Shown here: positions 1-7,396 of the stretch, piece after piece
How the letters are laid out: each line of letters opens with the position of its first letter
Position numbering within the stretch: the first letter of the stretch is position 1
NCBI GenBank assembly: GCA_945836785.1
Contig: CAMAMD010000034.1
Coordinates: 1 to 11,358, forward strand
Direction of reading: 5' to 3'
Origin: an uncultured Clostridium sp.
Lineage (GTDB): Bacteria; Bacillota_A; Clostridia; Lachnospirales; Lachnospiraceae
Length of the DNA: 11,358 bases
Position numbers and translations under genes: made by a program
The notes under the pieces: model-generated
What the model saw: only the letters and a program-made list of their open reading frames with translations
Told to the model about the DNA's origin: nothing
The model's database searches: none

Positions 1-68
1 AGGATTTGTGAGAATGCTCATAAGTCCTTTTCGAGTGTAAAAAAGTAATATAAAGCGGAGGAAAAAGA
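1..68 (+). other. Upstream segment: flgB ribosome site and a possible tail of a preceding gene
   Basis: Two frames stay open from the window edge. Frame 1 ends at the TAA at 46-48 (…HKSFSSVKK) and frame 2 ends at the TAA at 38-40 (…LISPFRV). Either could be the C-terminus of an upstream gene, but neither tail is recognisable and the piece is too short to decide. The flgB Shine-Dalgarno GGAGG is at 57-61, seven bases before the ATG. I found no promoter with acceptable spacing: TATAAA at 49-54 has no -35 partner at 16-18 bases. Transcription therefore probably comes from further upstream. Confidence 0.35.
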
Positions 69-461
69 ATGATTAACACAGATATTTACAATTATATCAA
101 TATTCTGGACAAAGCAGCAGATGCAGCCAATCTTCGAAATGAATTGATCAGCAATAATATTGCAAATGTCAATACACCGGATTATAAGAGAAAGGATATC
201 AACTTTGAGGCAATTCTTCAGGCAGAGCTTGGAGGAGAGAAGAGCCTGTATCAGGCGGTCAAGTCGGCAAACGAGGATTTGACAACGCTGGATCCGCAGG
301 TGTATACGGATAATGCGTCGTTATCTTACCGTTTGGATGGAAATAACGTGGATATCGCAACGGAGGAATCTTATCTTGCAGAGAACCAGATTAAATATCA
401 GGCATTGATTGATTTAATGAGTCAGGAATTCTCAAGATATAAGACTGTATTGAGCAATTAA
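69..461 (+). CDS. flgB: Flagellar basal-body rod protein FlgB
   Basis: FlgB is a proximal-rod subunit, exported through the flagellar type III apparatus and placed between the MS ring/FliE and the rest of the rod. The 130-residue protein matches the usual length (about 130). The N-terminal rod/hook signature is clear: an amphipathic helix (ILDKAADAANLRNELI) followed by SNNIANVNTPDYKRKDINFE at about 28-47. The C-terminal helix (about 100-130, AENQIKYQALIDLMSQEFSRYK) is the matching coiled-coil partner typical of FlgB. There is no cysteine, as is usual for axial subunits. The ATG has a good GGAGG seven bases upstream. It is followed 67 bases later by flgC, the normal partner. Confidence 0.96.
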   Translation: MINTDIYNYINILDKAADAANLRNELISNNIANVNTPDYKRKDINFEAILQAELGGEKSLYQAVKSANEDLTTLDPQVYTDNASLSYRLDGNNVDIATEESYLAENQIKYQALIDLMSQEFSRYKTVLSN

Positions 462-528
462 TATGATAGTTTAAAAATAAATTAGTGTGATACATATAGG
501 AATTAGTTTAGAAACAGGAGGTAATAAG

Positions 529-969
529 ATGGGTGTATTTTCAGCGATGAATGTGGCCGCTACAGGCATGACGGCGCAGCAACTCAGAATGGATGTTATA
601 GCAGAGAATATTGCAAATGCCAATACAACCCGTACCGAGGATGGAGAGGCATACAGACGCAGAATGGTTGTATTTTCGGAAAAAGATACGACATCTTTTG
701 ACCATATATTAAATGGGTATTTGAGCCATTATCAACCAAACGGTGTTAAGGTTACGCAGATTGTAGAGGATAAGTCAGATCTTCGGCTTGTGTACGAGCC
801 GGATAACCCTGATGCAAATGAGGATGGCTATGTGGAGTATCCGAATGTAGACACGGTGACAGAAATGACGAACCTGATTGATTCAAGCCGTGCGTACGAG
901 GCGAGTGTTACATCGTTTAATGCGGCTAAAAGCATGGCAATGAAGGGATTAGAGTTATTTACGAGTTAG
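529..969 (+). CDS. flgC: Flagellar basal-body rod protein FlgC
   Basis: FlgC is the second proximal-rod subunit and assembles with FlgB. I chose ATG 529, giving 146 residues (family about 135-150), because AGGAGG at 516-521 lies seven bases before it and the protein then begins MGVFSAMNVAATGMTAQQLR, the standard FlgC start. An in-frame GTG at 487 would add 14 unfamiliar residues and lacks a ribosome site. The rod motif appears as ENIANANTTR at 26-35, followed by YRRRMVVF. The C-terminal helix (about 112-144) carries EMTNLIDSSRAYEASVTSFN and AAKSMAMKGLEL, close to the FlgC consensus. There is no cysteine. The stop codon overlaps the ribosome site of fliE, suggesting translational coupling. Confidence 0.96.
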   Translation: MGVFSAMNVAATGMTAQQLRMDVIAENIANANTTRTEDGEAYRRRMVVFSEKDTTSFDHILNGYLSHYQPNGVKVTQIVEDKSDLRLVYEPDNPDANEDGYVEYPNVDTVTEMTNLIDSSRAYEASVTSFNAAKSMAMKGLELFTS

Positions 970-981
970 GAGTGATGGTGA

Positions 982-1329
982 ATGTCGGTTACACCGGTTT
1001 CTTTATTCAGTGATGAATTTACGACTTTAAACAGTATTAACGGTATGAGTAGCATTGCATCGGCAGAAAGAGCTGACAAGGCGGCAAAAACAGAGGGAAC
1101 AAGTACCTTTGATTCCATTTTGAATGCGGCGGTCGATATGTATAAGGAGGCTGATTCGTTGCAAAAATCAGCGGAGTCGGCTGAGATGAGTTTTGCTCTC
1201 GGGTATACAGACAGCATACACGATCTTGCTGTTGCACAGCAGAAAGCAAACATATCGTTACAATATACGGTAAAGGTTACAAATGCAGTTGTTTCTGCAT
1301 ATAAAGAGCTTATGAATATGCAGTTATAG
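982..1329 (+). CDS. fliE: Flagellar hook-basal body complex protein FliE
   Basis: FliE is the small adaptor that joins the MS ring/export gate to the proximal rod and is among the first exported subunits. It has 115 residues (family about 95-115). Family features are the central FDSILNAAVDMYKEADSLQK and the C-terminal AVAQQKANISLQYTVKVTNA plus VVSAYKELMNMQL, which matches the conserved FliE ending (…Y.EIM.MQV/L). The N-terminal 40 residues are low-complexity and divergent, as usual. AGGAG at 968-972, overlapping the flgC stop, lies nine bases before the ATG. A closer ATG at 974 is out of frame. The spacing of 12 bases after flgC and 25 before fliF fits one transcript. Confidence 0.95.
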   Translation: MSVTPVSLFSDEFTTLNSINGMSSIASAERADKAAKTEGTSTFDSILNAAVDMYKEADSLQKSAESAEMSFALGYTDSIHDLAVAQQKANISLQYTVKVTNAVVSAYKELMNMQL

Positions 1330-1354
1330 CATTTGATTACCTGCGGAGGCATAT

Positions 1355-2956
1355 ATGAGGGAATGGTTTAAGCAACTTCCTTCCAGAATTGTTGAGTTCT
1401 GGAATCGATATACGGCAAAACAAAAGACGTTATTTTTTTCAGTGGTGGCAGCGGTTATTATTACGCTGGTTGCACTGGTTCTTTTGTTGAATCGAACTAC
1501 ATACACACGTCTTGGAACCTATGATGATTCGGCTGCTACTGCACAGGTTACAAACATTTTAGATGAAAATGGGATCACATACAGGGTATCGGATGATGCA
1601 CTTTCAGTTGATGTGGACGAAAACCAGCTGTCACAGGCGAGATTGTTGCTCGGAGAAAACGGAATCAGCAGCAGTGTCAATAATACAGATTATGATTGGC
1701 TGTTTGACAACAGTTTCAATACAACGGATTCAGAGAAAAAGCTGAAAGCAAAGATTAATCTGCAGTCAGAAATGGAACAGGACATTCGCACGATAGAGGG
1801 CGTCACAAAGGCGTCAGTCACAATCAATCTGCCGGATAATACGAATACAATTTATTCCAGGGATGAGAGTGCTTCTGTCAGTATCATGCTTACAACAAAC
1901 GGTAGCTTTAATCGTGACAGTGCAAAAACGATTGCTGAATATGCAAAAAGCTGTGTTGGAAATGCGAATACAGATGATATAACCATTATTGATAATCAGG
2001 GTACACTGCTTTTTTCGGGAGCCAGTACCAGTAATACATCCTATGACGTACTTCAGGTAGAACAGCAGGTTGAGGAATATTATAACAGTAAGCTTTGGAA
2101 TCTGATGGTAAATTCCGGCGTTTATGATGAGGTTTCGGTGGCATCCAATTTGGATGTTAATATGTCACCGGAGGAAATCTATAATATAGAATATTATTCG
2201 AATGATGACGATGACACCGGTCCGATATCAACGCATTATTATTATCTTGCCGAGAACACAGACGGCACAGGCGGTGTGGTTGGAACGGATGCGAACGGCG
2301 AGGAGATTACGGATTATGATTTGCTTGACACCGCAAATGGCGAGTCAACGCTGAGCTTGTTAAAGGAGACATATGAAACAAGCTATACGGAAACAAAAAA
2401 AGTTGAACAGGTTGGAGAGGTGGATATGACCAACTCCAGCATGGCGATGTACCTGACAAAATATCAGATATACAATGAAGAAGATATGGAACAGCAGGGA
2501 CTTCTGGAGGATCAGACCTTTGCAGAATTCCAGGCGGCAAACTCTGAGGTGACAGAGAACGTAAATCCGGAAGAAATTGTTACCATGCTTGCTACGGCAA
2601 CCGGTATGCGTGCGGCAAATGTATATGTTGTGGAACGTATGGTGCCGATTTTCTATCCGAAGGAAGAGACACCGGTTCCGGTACAGAGTATTATTTCTAT
2701 TGTACTTGCGGTTATAATTGGTGCTTTGCTCCTGTTTGTCGTGTTCAAGGGTATGAAACCGGAGGAGGTTGTTGAAGTGGAACCGGAGCTTTCTGTTGAG
2801 GCATTGCTCGCAACAACGAAAGAAAACCAGACGCTTGATGATATAGAGTTTAGTGACAAGTCAGCGGCGAAGATGCAGATCGAAAAATTTGTGGATGAGA
2901 ATCCCGAAGCTGTTGCATCTTTGCTTAGAAACTGGCTGAATGATGATTGGGAGTGA
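1355..2956 (+). CDS. fliF: Flagellar MS-ring protein FliF
   Basis: FliF multimerises in the cytoplasmic membrane to form the MS ring, the base on which rotor and rod are built. The 533 residues match the family (about 520-560). A first membrane helix lies at about 25-46 (LFFSVVAAVIITLVALVLLL). A YscJ/FliF ring-building domain follows at about 48-220 (TRLGTYDDSAATAQVTNILD; SQARLLLGENGI). The beta-collar region is at about 265-400, then a second ring-building motif at about 398-435 (TMLATATGMRAANVYVVERM). A second membrane helix lies at about 443-463 (IISIVLAVIIGALLLFVVF). The cytoplasmic tail ends FVDENPEAVASLLRNWL, the FliG-binding segment. The collar region is unusually acidic (SNDDDDTG at about 282-289) and poorly conserved. 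GGAGG at 1345-1349 sets the start. The gap to fliG is five bases. Confidence 0.97.
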   Translation: MREWFKQLPSRIVEFWNRYTAKQKTLFFSVVAAVIITLVALVLLLNRTTYTRLGTYDDSAATAQVTNILDENGITYRVSDDALSVDVDENQLSQARLLLGENGISSSVNNTDYDWLFDNSFNTTDSEKKLKAKINLQSEMEQDIRTIEGVTKASVTINLPDNTNTIYSRDESASVSIMLTTNGSFNRDSAKTIAEYAKSCVGNANTDDITIIDNQGTLLFSGASTSNTSYDVLQVEQQVEEYYNSKLWNLMVNSGVYDEVSVASNLDVNMSPEEIYNIEYYSNDDDDTGPISTHYYYLAENTDGTGGVVGTDANGEEITDYDLLDTANGESTLSLLKETYETSYTETKKVEQVGEVDMTNSSMAMYLTKYQIYNEEDMEQQGLLEDQTFAEFQAANSEVTENVNPEEIVTMLATATGMRAANVYVVERMVPIFYPKEETPVPVQSIISIVLAVIIGALLLFVVFKGMKPEEVVEVEPELSVEALLATTKENQTLDDIEFSDKSAAKMQIEKFVDENPEAVASLLRNWLNDDWE

Positions 2957-2961
2957 CGATT

Positions 2962-3981
2962 ATGGCGGCGACAAATAACGTTTCAGATATATCGGGTTTA
3001 CAGAAAGCCGCAATACTACTGATTGCGCTTGGACCGGAGCGGTCGGCACAGGTATTTAAGCATTTGAAGGATGATGAGATAGAACAGCTCACATTGGAAA
3101 TTGCCAATACAAAAAGTGTTCCGTCGGATTTGAAAGATGCGGTTTTAGATGAATTTTACGAGGTGTGCCTGGCACAGCAGTATATTGCCGAGGGTGGTAT
3201 TGCTTATGCAAAAGAACTGTTGGATAAAGCTTTGGGTGAGGACCGTGCAAGAGATGTAATCGGAAAGCTTACCGCATCCTTGCAGGTGCGTCCGTTCGAG
3301 TTTGTGCGCAAGGCAGATCCAAGCCAGCTGCTTAACTTTATTCAGGATGAACACCCGCAGACAATTGCACTTATTCTGGCATATCTGCCGTCATCACAGG
3401 CAGCTGCTGTTGTGGGAGCATTGGCTCCTGAGAAACAGGCTGATGTTGCAAGAAGAATTGCGACTATGGACAGGACAAGCCCGGATGTAATTAAAGAGGT
3501 TGAGAAGGTTTTGGAGAAGAAACTGGCATCTCTGGTAAATCAGGATTACACGATTGTCGGTGGTGTTGATTCGATTGTAAGTATTTTGAATACAGTTGAC
3601 AGAAGTACAGAAAAGCATATCATGGAAAATCTGGAGGTCGAGGATCCGGAGCTGGCAGACGAGATCAGAAGAAAGATGTTTGTGTTCGAGGATATTTTGC
3701 TGCTTGATAATCGTTCTATTCAGACTGTCCTCCGTGAAGTGGATAATAATGAACTTGCGATTGCACTGAAGAATGCAAATGAAGATGTTCAAAAGATTAT
3801 TTTCGATAACCTTTCTTCACGTCTTGCGACTATGATTAAAGAGGATATGGACTTTATGGGACCTGTACGTTTGAAGGATGTAGAGGATGCCCAGCAGAAG
3901 ATTGTAAATATTATTAGAACACTGGAGGATTCGGGCGAAATCGTTATTTCCCGTGGCGGAGGTGACGAGATTGTTGTCTAA
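2962..3981 (+). CDS. fliG: Flagellar motor switch protein FliG
   Basis: FliG forms the rotor ring beneath FliF, binds FliM, and interacts with the stator to produce torque and switching. With ATG 2962 it has 339 residues (family about 330-345). GGGAG at 2949-2953, inside the end of fliF, supports this start over an in-frame TTG at 2947. The N-terminal FliF-binding domain begins SGLQKAAILLIALGPERSAQ. The middle domain has the EHPQ motif at 130-133 (QDEHPQTIALILAYL), close to its position in characterised FliG proteins. The C-terminal torque domain shows VFEDILLLDNRSIQTVLREV and the charged helix following it. The last codons (RGGGDEIVV) also encode the ribosome site and start of fliH. Confidence 0.97.
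   Translation: MAATNNVSDISGLQKAAILLIALGPERSAQVFKHLKDDEIEQLTLEIANTKSVPSDLKDAVLDEFYEVCLAQQYIAEGGIAYAKELLDKALGEDRARDVIGKLTASLQVRPFEFVRKADPSQLLNFIQDEHPQTIALILAYLPSSQAAAVVGALAPEKQADVARRIATMDRTSPDVIKEVEKVLEKKLASLVNQDYTIVGGVDSIVSILNTVDRSTEKHIMENLEVEDPELADEIRRKMFVFEDILLLDNRSIQTVLREVDNNELAIALKNANEDVQKIIFDNLSSRLATMIKEDMDFMGPVRLKDVEDAQQKIVNIIRTLEDSGEIVISRGGGDEIVV
3958..3965 (+). promoter_or_regulatory. fliH Shine-Dalgarno inside the fliG coding end
   Basis: GGAGGTGA is a near-perfect anti-16S match lying within the fliG codons for Gly-Gly-Asp. It is eight bases before TTG 3974 and five before TTG 3971, so it decides the fliH start. Upstream in-frame GTG codons (3953, 3962) overlap or precede it and cannot use it. 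Confidence 0.8.
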
Positions 3982-4753
3982 TTTATATAGATCCGGTTTT
4001 CAAAATCTATCGGTAAAGCAGGGAGATACCTTTGTCTTCGATGCAAACCGGCATAAAAAAAACGAAACGCAGGAGCCTGCGGGAAAGATTATACGGCCAC
4101 TTGAGGAACAGACCGAGGAAGAGGCAGAAGGTGCAAATAGTGTTATTTTAAGTGATGCAATGGATAAAGCAAAAATATTGCGTGATGATGCTATGGTTCG
4201 TGCGGCAAAAATCATTTCCGATGCAGAAGAAGAGGCCGAAAAAATTATCGAGCAGGCCAGGCAGGAGGGCTATGAACAGGGACTTCAGGAAGGCAATATG
4301 GAGGCAATGAAACGGGCTGACGCATATTTAGCCGATATTCAGAAAGAACAGGATGCCCTGAAAAAGAAAAATGATGCGGAAATTCAGAAACAGCTTGAGA
4401 AACTCGAGCGTGATATTGTAGATGTAACATGCGATTTAATTGCTAAGCTGACCGGGATTTTGGTTCATGATTATAAACCGGTCATGCTCCATATGATTAA
4501 TCAGGCATTAAATCAGGCGGAAACCAGTAAAAAATTTGTAATTCATGTCGCGGAGGATATTTATCCTTATATTGCGGAAAATCAGAATAGATTAGCCGGA
4601 GCGTCCAATCCGGGCATAACGATAGAAGTATACGGTGACGGTAAGATGGACAGAGGCGACTGCTTGATTGATACAGATAACGGAATCATAGATTTGTCTA
4701 TGGATGTTCAGGTGAAAAATCTGATTACAGCTATAAAGTTATTGTCAGATTAA
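3974..4753 (+). CDS. fliH: Flagellar export apparatus protein FliH (ATPase regulator)
   Basis: FliH dimerises, binds the N-terminus of the FliI ATPase, restrains its activity and links it to the C-ring and export gate. I place the start at TTG 3974 (MSNLYRSGFQ, 259 residues), overlapping fliG by eight bases. TTG 3971 is a close alternative, adding one residue. No ATG lies near the ribosome site. Features seen are a variable N-terminus, a long charged helix from about residue 57 to 160, and the FliH glycine repeat GYEQGLQEG, with Gly at 99, 103 and 107 (GxxxGxxxG). The C-terminal domain at about 160-259 carries DLIAKLTGILVHDY and the family-like CLIDTDNGIIDLSMDVQVKN. It is longer than Bacillus FliH (about 208) but within family range. 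fliI follows after a 67-base gap containing a hairpin. Confidence 0.92.
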   Translation: MSNLYRSGFQNLSVKQGDTFVFDANRHKKNETQEPAGKIIRPLEEQTEEEAEGANSVILSDAMDKAKILRDDAMVRAAKIISDAEEEAEKIIEQARQEGYEQGLQEGNMEAMKRADAYLADIQKEQDALKKKNDAEIQKQLEKLERDIVDVTCDLIAKLTGILVHDYKPVMLHMINQALNQAETSKKFVIHVAEDIYPYIAENQNRLAGASNPGITIEVYGDGKMDRGDCLIDTDNGIIDLSMDVQVKNLITAIKLLSD

Positions 4754-4756
4754 CAG

Positions 4757-4799
4757 ATGGCTGCCGAGCCGGATATATATTTCCGGGTACGACAGCCAT
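4757..4799 (+). repeat. Imperfect hairpin in the fliH-fliI gap
   Basis: The arms ATGGCTG (4757-4763) and CAGCCAT (4793-4799) pair perfectly. Inside them CG (4765-4766) pairs with CG (4790-4791), and CCGGA (4769-4773) pairs with TCCGG (4782-4786) around an eight-base AT loop. That gives 14 pairs with two small interior mismatches. There is no T-run after it, so it is unlikely to be an intrinsic terminator. It begins three bases after the fliH stop and ends just before the fliI ribosome site at 4810-4816. RNA processing, stability or translation control of fliI, or a dispersed repeat copy, are all possible. Confidence 0.6.
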
Positions 4800-4820
4800 G
4801 ATTAATATTAAGGTGATTGT

Positions 4821-6131
4821 ATGCGTGATGGATTTGATATAACAAGATACAGGACTTTGTTGGACCGGGATTTTAGCGAACATTACGGAAAAGTAAGCAA
4901 GGTAGTCGGTCTTACCATTGAGTCCATTGGACCGCCATGTAATTTAAATGATCTCTGCAAAATTATTTCAAAAGATGGTTCTGTGGAGGTAATGGCAGAG
5001 GTGGTTGGATTTAAGGATAACAAGGTACTGTTGATGCCATTTGACTCGGTAGACGGGATTGGTTTAGGGGCAATTGTAAAAAATACCGGTGAAGTTTTAA
5101 AGGTTCCTGTTGGGGAACAGCTTCTTGGCAAAGTGCTTGATGGTATCGGGAGACCGATGGATGGGGAGCCGATTGAAACGTCAGATGCTTATCCGATTGA
5201 TGCAGCACCGCCGGATCCGTTGAAGAGAAAATTGATTGATGAGGTGCTTCCGCTGGGTGTGAAAGCCGTGGACGGACTTTTGACCCTCGGAAAGGGACAG
5301 AGAATCGGTATCTTTGCAGGTAGTGGTGTTGGAAAAAGTACATTGCTTGGTATGTTTGCGAGAAATACAAGAGCGGATATCAATGTCATTGCTCTCATTG
5401 GAGAGCGTGGCAGAGAGGTAAGAGAATTTATTGAACGCGATTTAGGTGAGGAAGGTATGAAACGTTCGGTGGTTGTCGTTGCAACATCGGATAAACCGGC
5501 TTTGCTCCGAAATAAGGCTGCAAAAACTGCAACAGCCATTGCGGAGTATTTCCGCGATCAGGGAAAAGACGTATTGCTTATGATGGATTCCATGACGCGT
5601 TTTTCCATGGCACAGAGGGAAATCGGTCTTGCATCAGGAGAGCCTCCGGTTACGAGAGGATATCCACCGTCTGTTTATTCCGAGATGCCGAAACTGCTGG
5701 AACGGGCAGGCAATACATATGAGGGTTCTATTACAGGTCTATATACCGTGCTTGTGGACGGAGATGATTTCAATGAGCCGATTACGGACACTGCAAGAGG
5801 TATATTGGACGGGCATGTGGTTTTGTCAAGACGTCTTGCACAGAAAAATCACTATCCTGCCATTGATGTGCTGGCAAGCATATCAAGATGTATGAGTGCA
5901 GTTGCCGATAAAAATCATAAAAATAAAGCAGGTATGCTTAAAAATGTACTGGCAACTTACAATGATGCCGAGGATCTCATAAATATAGGAGCGTACCGTT
6001 CGGGTTCAAATAAGGATATTGATTATGCGATTACAAAGATAGATAAAGTAAATGCGTTTCTGATGCAGGATGTAGATACAAAATATGCGTTTGAGGATGA
6101 GATACAGATGTTGAACGACATATTTGAGTAA
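4821..6131 (+). CDS. fliI: Flagellum-specific export ATPase FliI
   Basis: FliI is the hexameric ATPase, related to F1-beta, that energises and unloads chaperone-bound substrates at the flagellar type III gate. It has 436 residues (family about 430-460). The Walker A motif AGSGVGKST is at 166-174. The Walker B segment DVLLMMDS is at 250-257, with D256 as the expected acidic residue. The type III ATPase signature PPSVYSEMPKLLERAG follows, then GDDFNEPITDTARGILDGH. The conserved GIGLGAIVKNTG and VGEQLLGKVLDGIGRPMDG lie in the N-terminal barrel/linker region. AAGGTGA at 4810-4816 precedes the ATG. All catalytic motifs are intact. Confidence 0.98.
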   Translation: MRDGFDITRYRTLLDRDFSEHYGKVSKVVGLTIESIGPPCNLNDLCKIISKDGSVEVMAEVVGFKDNKVLLMPFDSVDGIGLGAIVKNTGEVLKVPVGEQLLGKVLDGIGRPMDGEPIETSDAYPIDAAPPDPLKRKLIDEVLPLGVKAVDGLLTLGKGQRIGIFAGSGVGKSTLLGMFARNTRADINVIALIGERGREVREFIERDLGEEGMKRSVVVVATSDKPALLRNKAAKTATAIAEYFRDQGKDVLLMMDSMTRFSMAQREIGLASGEPPVTRGYPPSVYSEMPKLLERAGNTYEGSITGLYTVLVDGDDFNEPITDTARGILDGHVVLSRRLAQKNHYPAIDVLASISRCMSAVADKNHKNKAGMLKNVLATYNDAEDLINIGAYRSGSNKDIDYAITKIDKVNAFLMQDVDTKYAFEDEIQMLNDIFE

Positions 6132-6160
6132 CTGTTTTCCGTTGAATTGAGGTTGGTTAC

Positions 6161-6619
6161 ATGGCAAAATTTTTCTATAGGATGCAGAATATATTAGATA
6201 TTAAGATGAAACTGGAGGAGACTGCTAAACAGGAGTATGCCGAGGCGAGACTGCGGCTTTCGGAAGAGGAGGCTAAACTTGCAGCACTGCAGGACAGAAG
6301 ACAGTTATACTATGAAGCGTATCAGGAGGCTATACAGGGAAAACTGGATTTTCTGGAAATAGAAACCTGTGGAAATGCTATGGATATCATGGATGAGATG
6401 ATAGCAGACCAACAAAATATGGTAAGAAAGCGAAGCAAGGAATTAGAGCAGGTAAGACAGAAACTGAACCAGGTCATGCAGGAAAGAAAGATGCATGAAA
6501 AGTTAAAGGAAAAACAGTTTGATGCTTTTAAAATGGAACTTAACGCGCAGGAGAACAAGGAGACGGATGAGGTGGCAGGATATCAGTTCAATCACGCGGG
6601 ACGAGATATGGAGGAATAA
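6161..6619 (+). CDS. fliJ: Flagellar export chaperone/stalk protein FliJ
   Basis: FliJ is the coiled-coil stalk that sits in the FliI hexamer, contacts FlhA and helps recycle export chaperones. The 152 residues (family about 145-150) are nearly all helical and charged, with a heptad pattern from about 10 to 130. The start FFYRMQNILDIKMKLEETAK is the recognisable FliJ N-terminus (F.yRl..iL.ik...E). Sequence conservation in FliJ is low, so position directly after fliI adds weight. TGAGG at 6148-6152 lies eight bases before the ATG. The fliJ 3' end contains the ribosome site of the next gene, which begins three bases after the fliJ stop. Confidence 0.92.
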   Translation: MAKFFYRMQNILDIKMKLEETAKQEYAEARLRLSEEEAKLAALQDRRQLYYEAYQEAIQGKLDFLEIETCGNAMDIMDEMIADQQNMVRKRSKELEQVRQKLNQVMQERKMHEKLKEKQFDAFKMELNAQENKETDEVAGYQFNHAGRDMEE

Positions 6620-6622
6620 GAT

Positions 6623-7354
6623 ATGGCAAAGGAAAAAAGGCAAAACGAAGGTAGCACATCCAAAGGTTTAGGCGTGTTGATTGTAGTTCTGATTGTTATA
6701 ACCTGGCTGTCTGTGATGGCACTTTTGATTAAGTGTGATGTGGGAGGATTTGGAAGCGAGGTTTTGCGTCCGGTATTTAAGGATGTTCCTATTATCCGTG
6801 CAATATTACCGGATGCTTCGGATGAGGAAGTCGCAAAGGAAAGTGATTATCCCTACGACAATCTGGCCGATGCATTGGCGCAGCTTGAGGTCCTTGATGC
6901 TTCAAACGCCAGCAAGGACGCAGAGATAGCGGCTTTGAATGATAAAATTGCGGAGCAGGAAGCGGAGATAACCAGACTTACTGCCAGTCTGGAAGACCAG
7001 GAAACTTTTGAACAGAAAAAAAATGAATTTTATGACGAAATAGTCTATGGAGAATCGGCTCCGGATGCCGATACATATGTTGAGTGGTACAATGAACTCG
7101 ATGCGGAACATGCTGAAGAAATTTACAGGGAGATTATTACGGCACAACAGGCAGACCAGGAAATCCTTGATCTGGCAGCTGCATATGAGAGCATGGATGC
7201 CAAAGATGCGGCTGATATCCTTGAAAGTATGAGTAATGATATGGATACGGTTGCATTAATTATGAATAATATGAGTACCGAAGCACAGGGAAAAATTCTT
7301 GCGGAGATGGAACCGGCATTTGCTGCAAGCGTGACGAAAAAACTGTTGCCATAA
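6623..7354 (+). CDS. MotE/YlxF-like membrane protein with MgtE-N-type C-terminal domain
   Basis: A 243-residue bitopic membrane protein. It has a short basic cytoplasmic N-terminus, one membrane helix at about 16-37 (LGVLIVVLIVITWLSVMALL), a linker, a heptad-rich coiled coil at about 80-138, and a helical C-terminal domain at about 187-242 (AAAYESMDAKDAADILESMS … STEAQGKILAEMEP). That C-terminal pattern is the MgtE N-terminal/FliG-like superhelix seen in MotE, which in some bacteria stabilises or chaperones the stator protein MotB. In Gram-positive fla operons a protein of this plan (YlxF) occupies exactly this slot between fliJ and fliK. Role in stator assembly is inferred from family and position, since motA/motB are not in the window. 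GGAGG at 6610-6614 sets the ATG. Confidence 0.85.
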   Translation: MAKEKRQNEGSTSKGLGVLIVVLIVITWLSVMALLIKCDVGGFGSEVLRPVFKDVPIIRAILPDASDEEVAKESDYPYDNLADALAQLEVLDASNASKDAEIAALNDKIAEQEAEITRLTASLEDQETFEQKKNEFYDEIVYGESAPDADTYVEWYNELDAEHAEEIYREIITAQQADQEILDLAAAYESMDAKDAADILESMSNDMDTVALIMNNMSTEAQGKILAEMEPAFAASVTKKLLP

Positions 7355-7396
7355 AAAACGATAATCGGTATATCATGTGGAAAGGAGGAAAAGAAT

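Noticed and set aside
1..56. Promoter for the operon directly upstream of flgB
   Set aside because: TATAAA (49-54) and TAATAT (46-51) lack a -35 box at acceptable spacing, and two frames remain open from the window edge, so this may be coding.
487..528. In-frame GTG extension of flgC
   Set aside because: It has no ribosome site and adds 14 residues absent from the FlgC family start; AGGAGG points to ATG 529.
966..1352. A 128-codon reading frame on the minus strand opposite fliE
   Set aside because: It lies fully opposite a well-recognised gene, resembles no family and is a by-product of fliE codon composition.
1404..1412. CGATAT string resembling a sigma-D/FliA -10 element inside fliF
   Set aside because: No TAAA-type -35 element at the required distance upstream; it lies within conserved coding sequence.
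2947..2961. In-frame TTG extension of fliG into fliF
   Set aside because: GGGAG at 2949-2953 overlaps this codon, so it serves the ATG at 2962 instead.
3394..3792. A 132-codon minus-strand frame opposite fliG
   Set aside because: It is rich in Cys, Ile and Asn with no recognisable domain, and fliG on the other strand is unambiguous.
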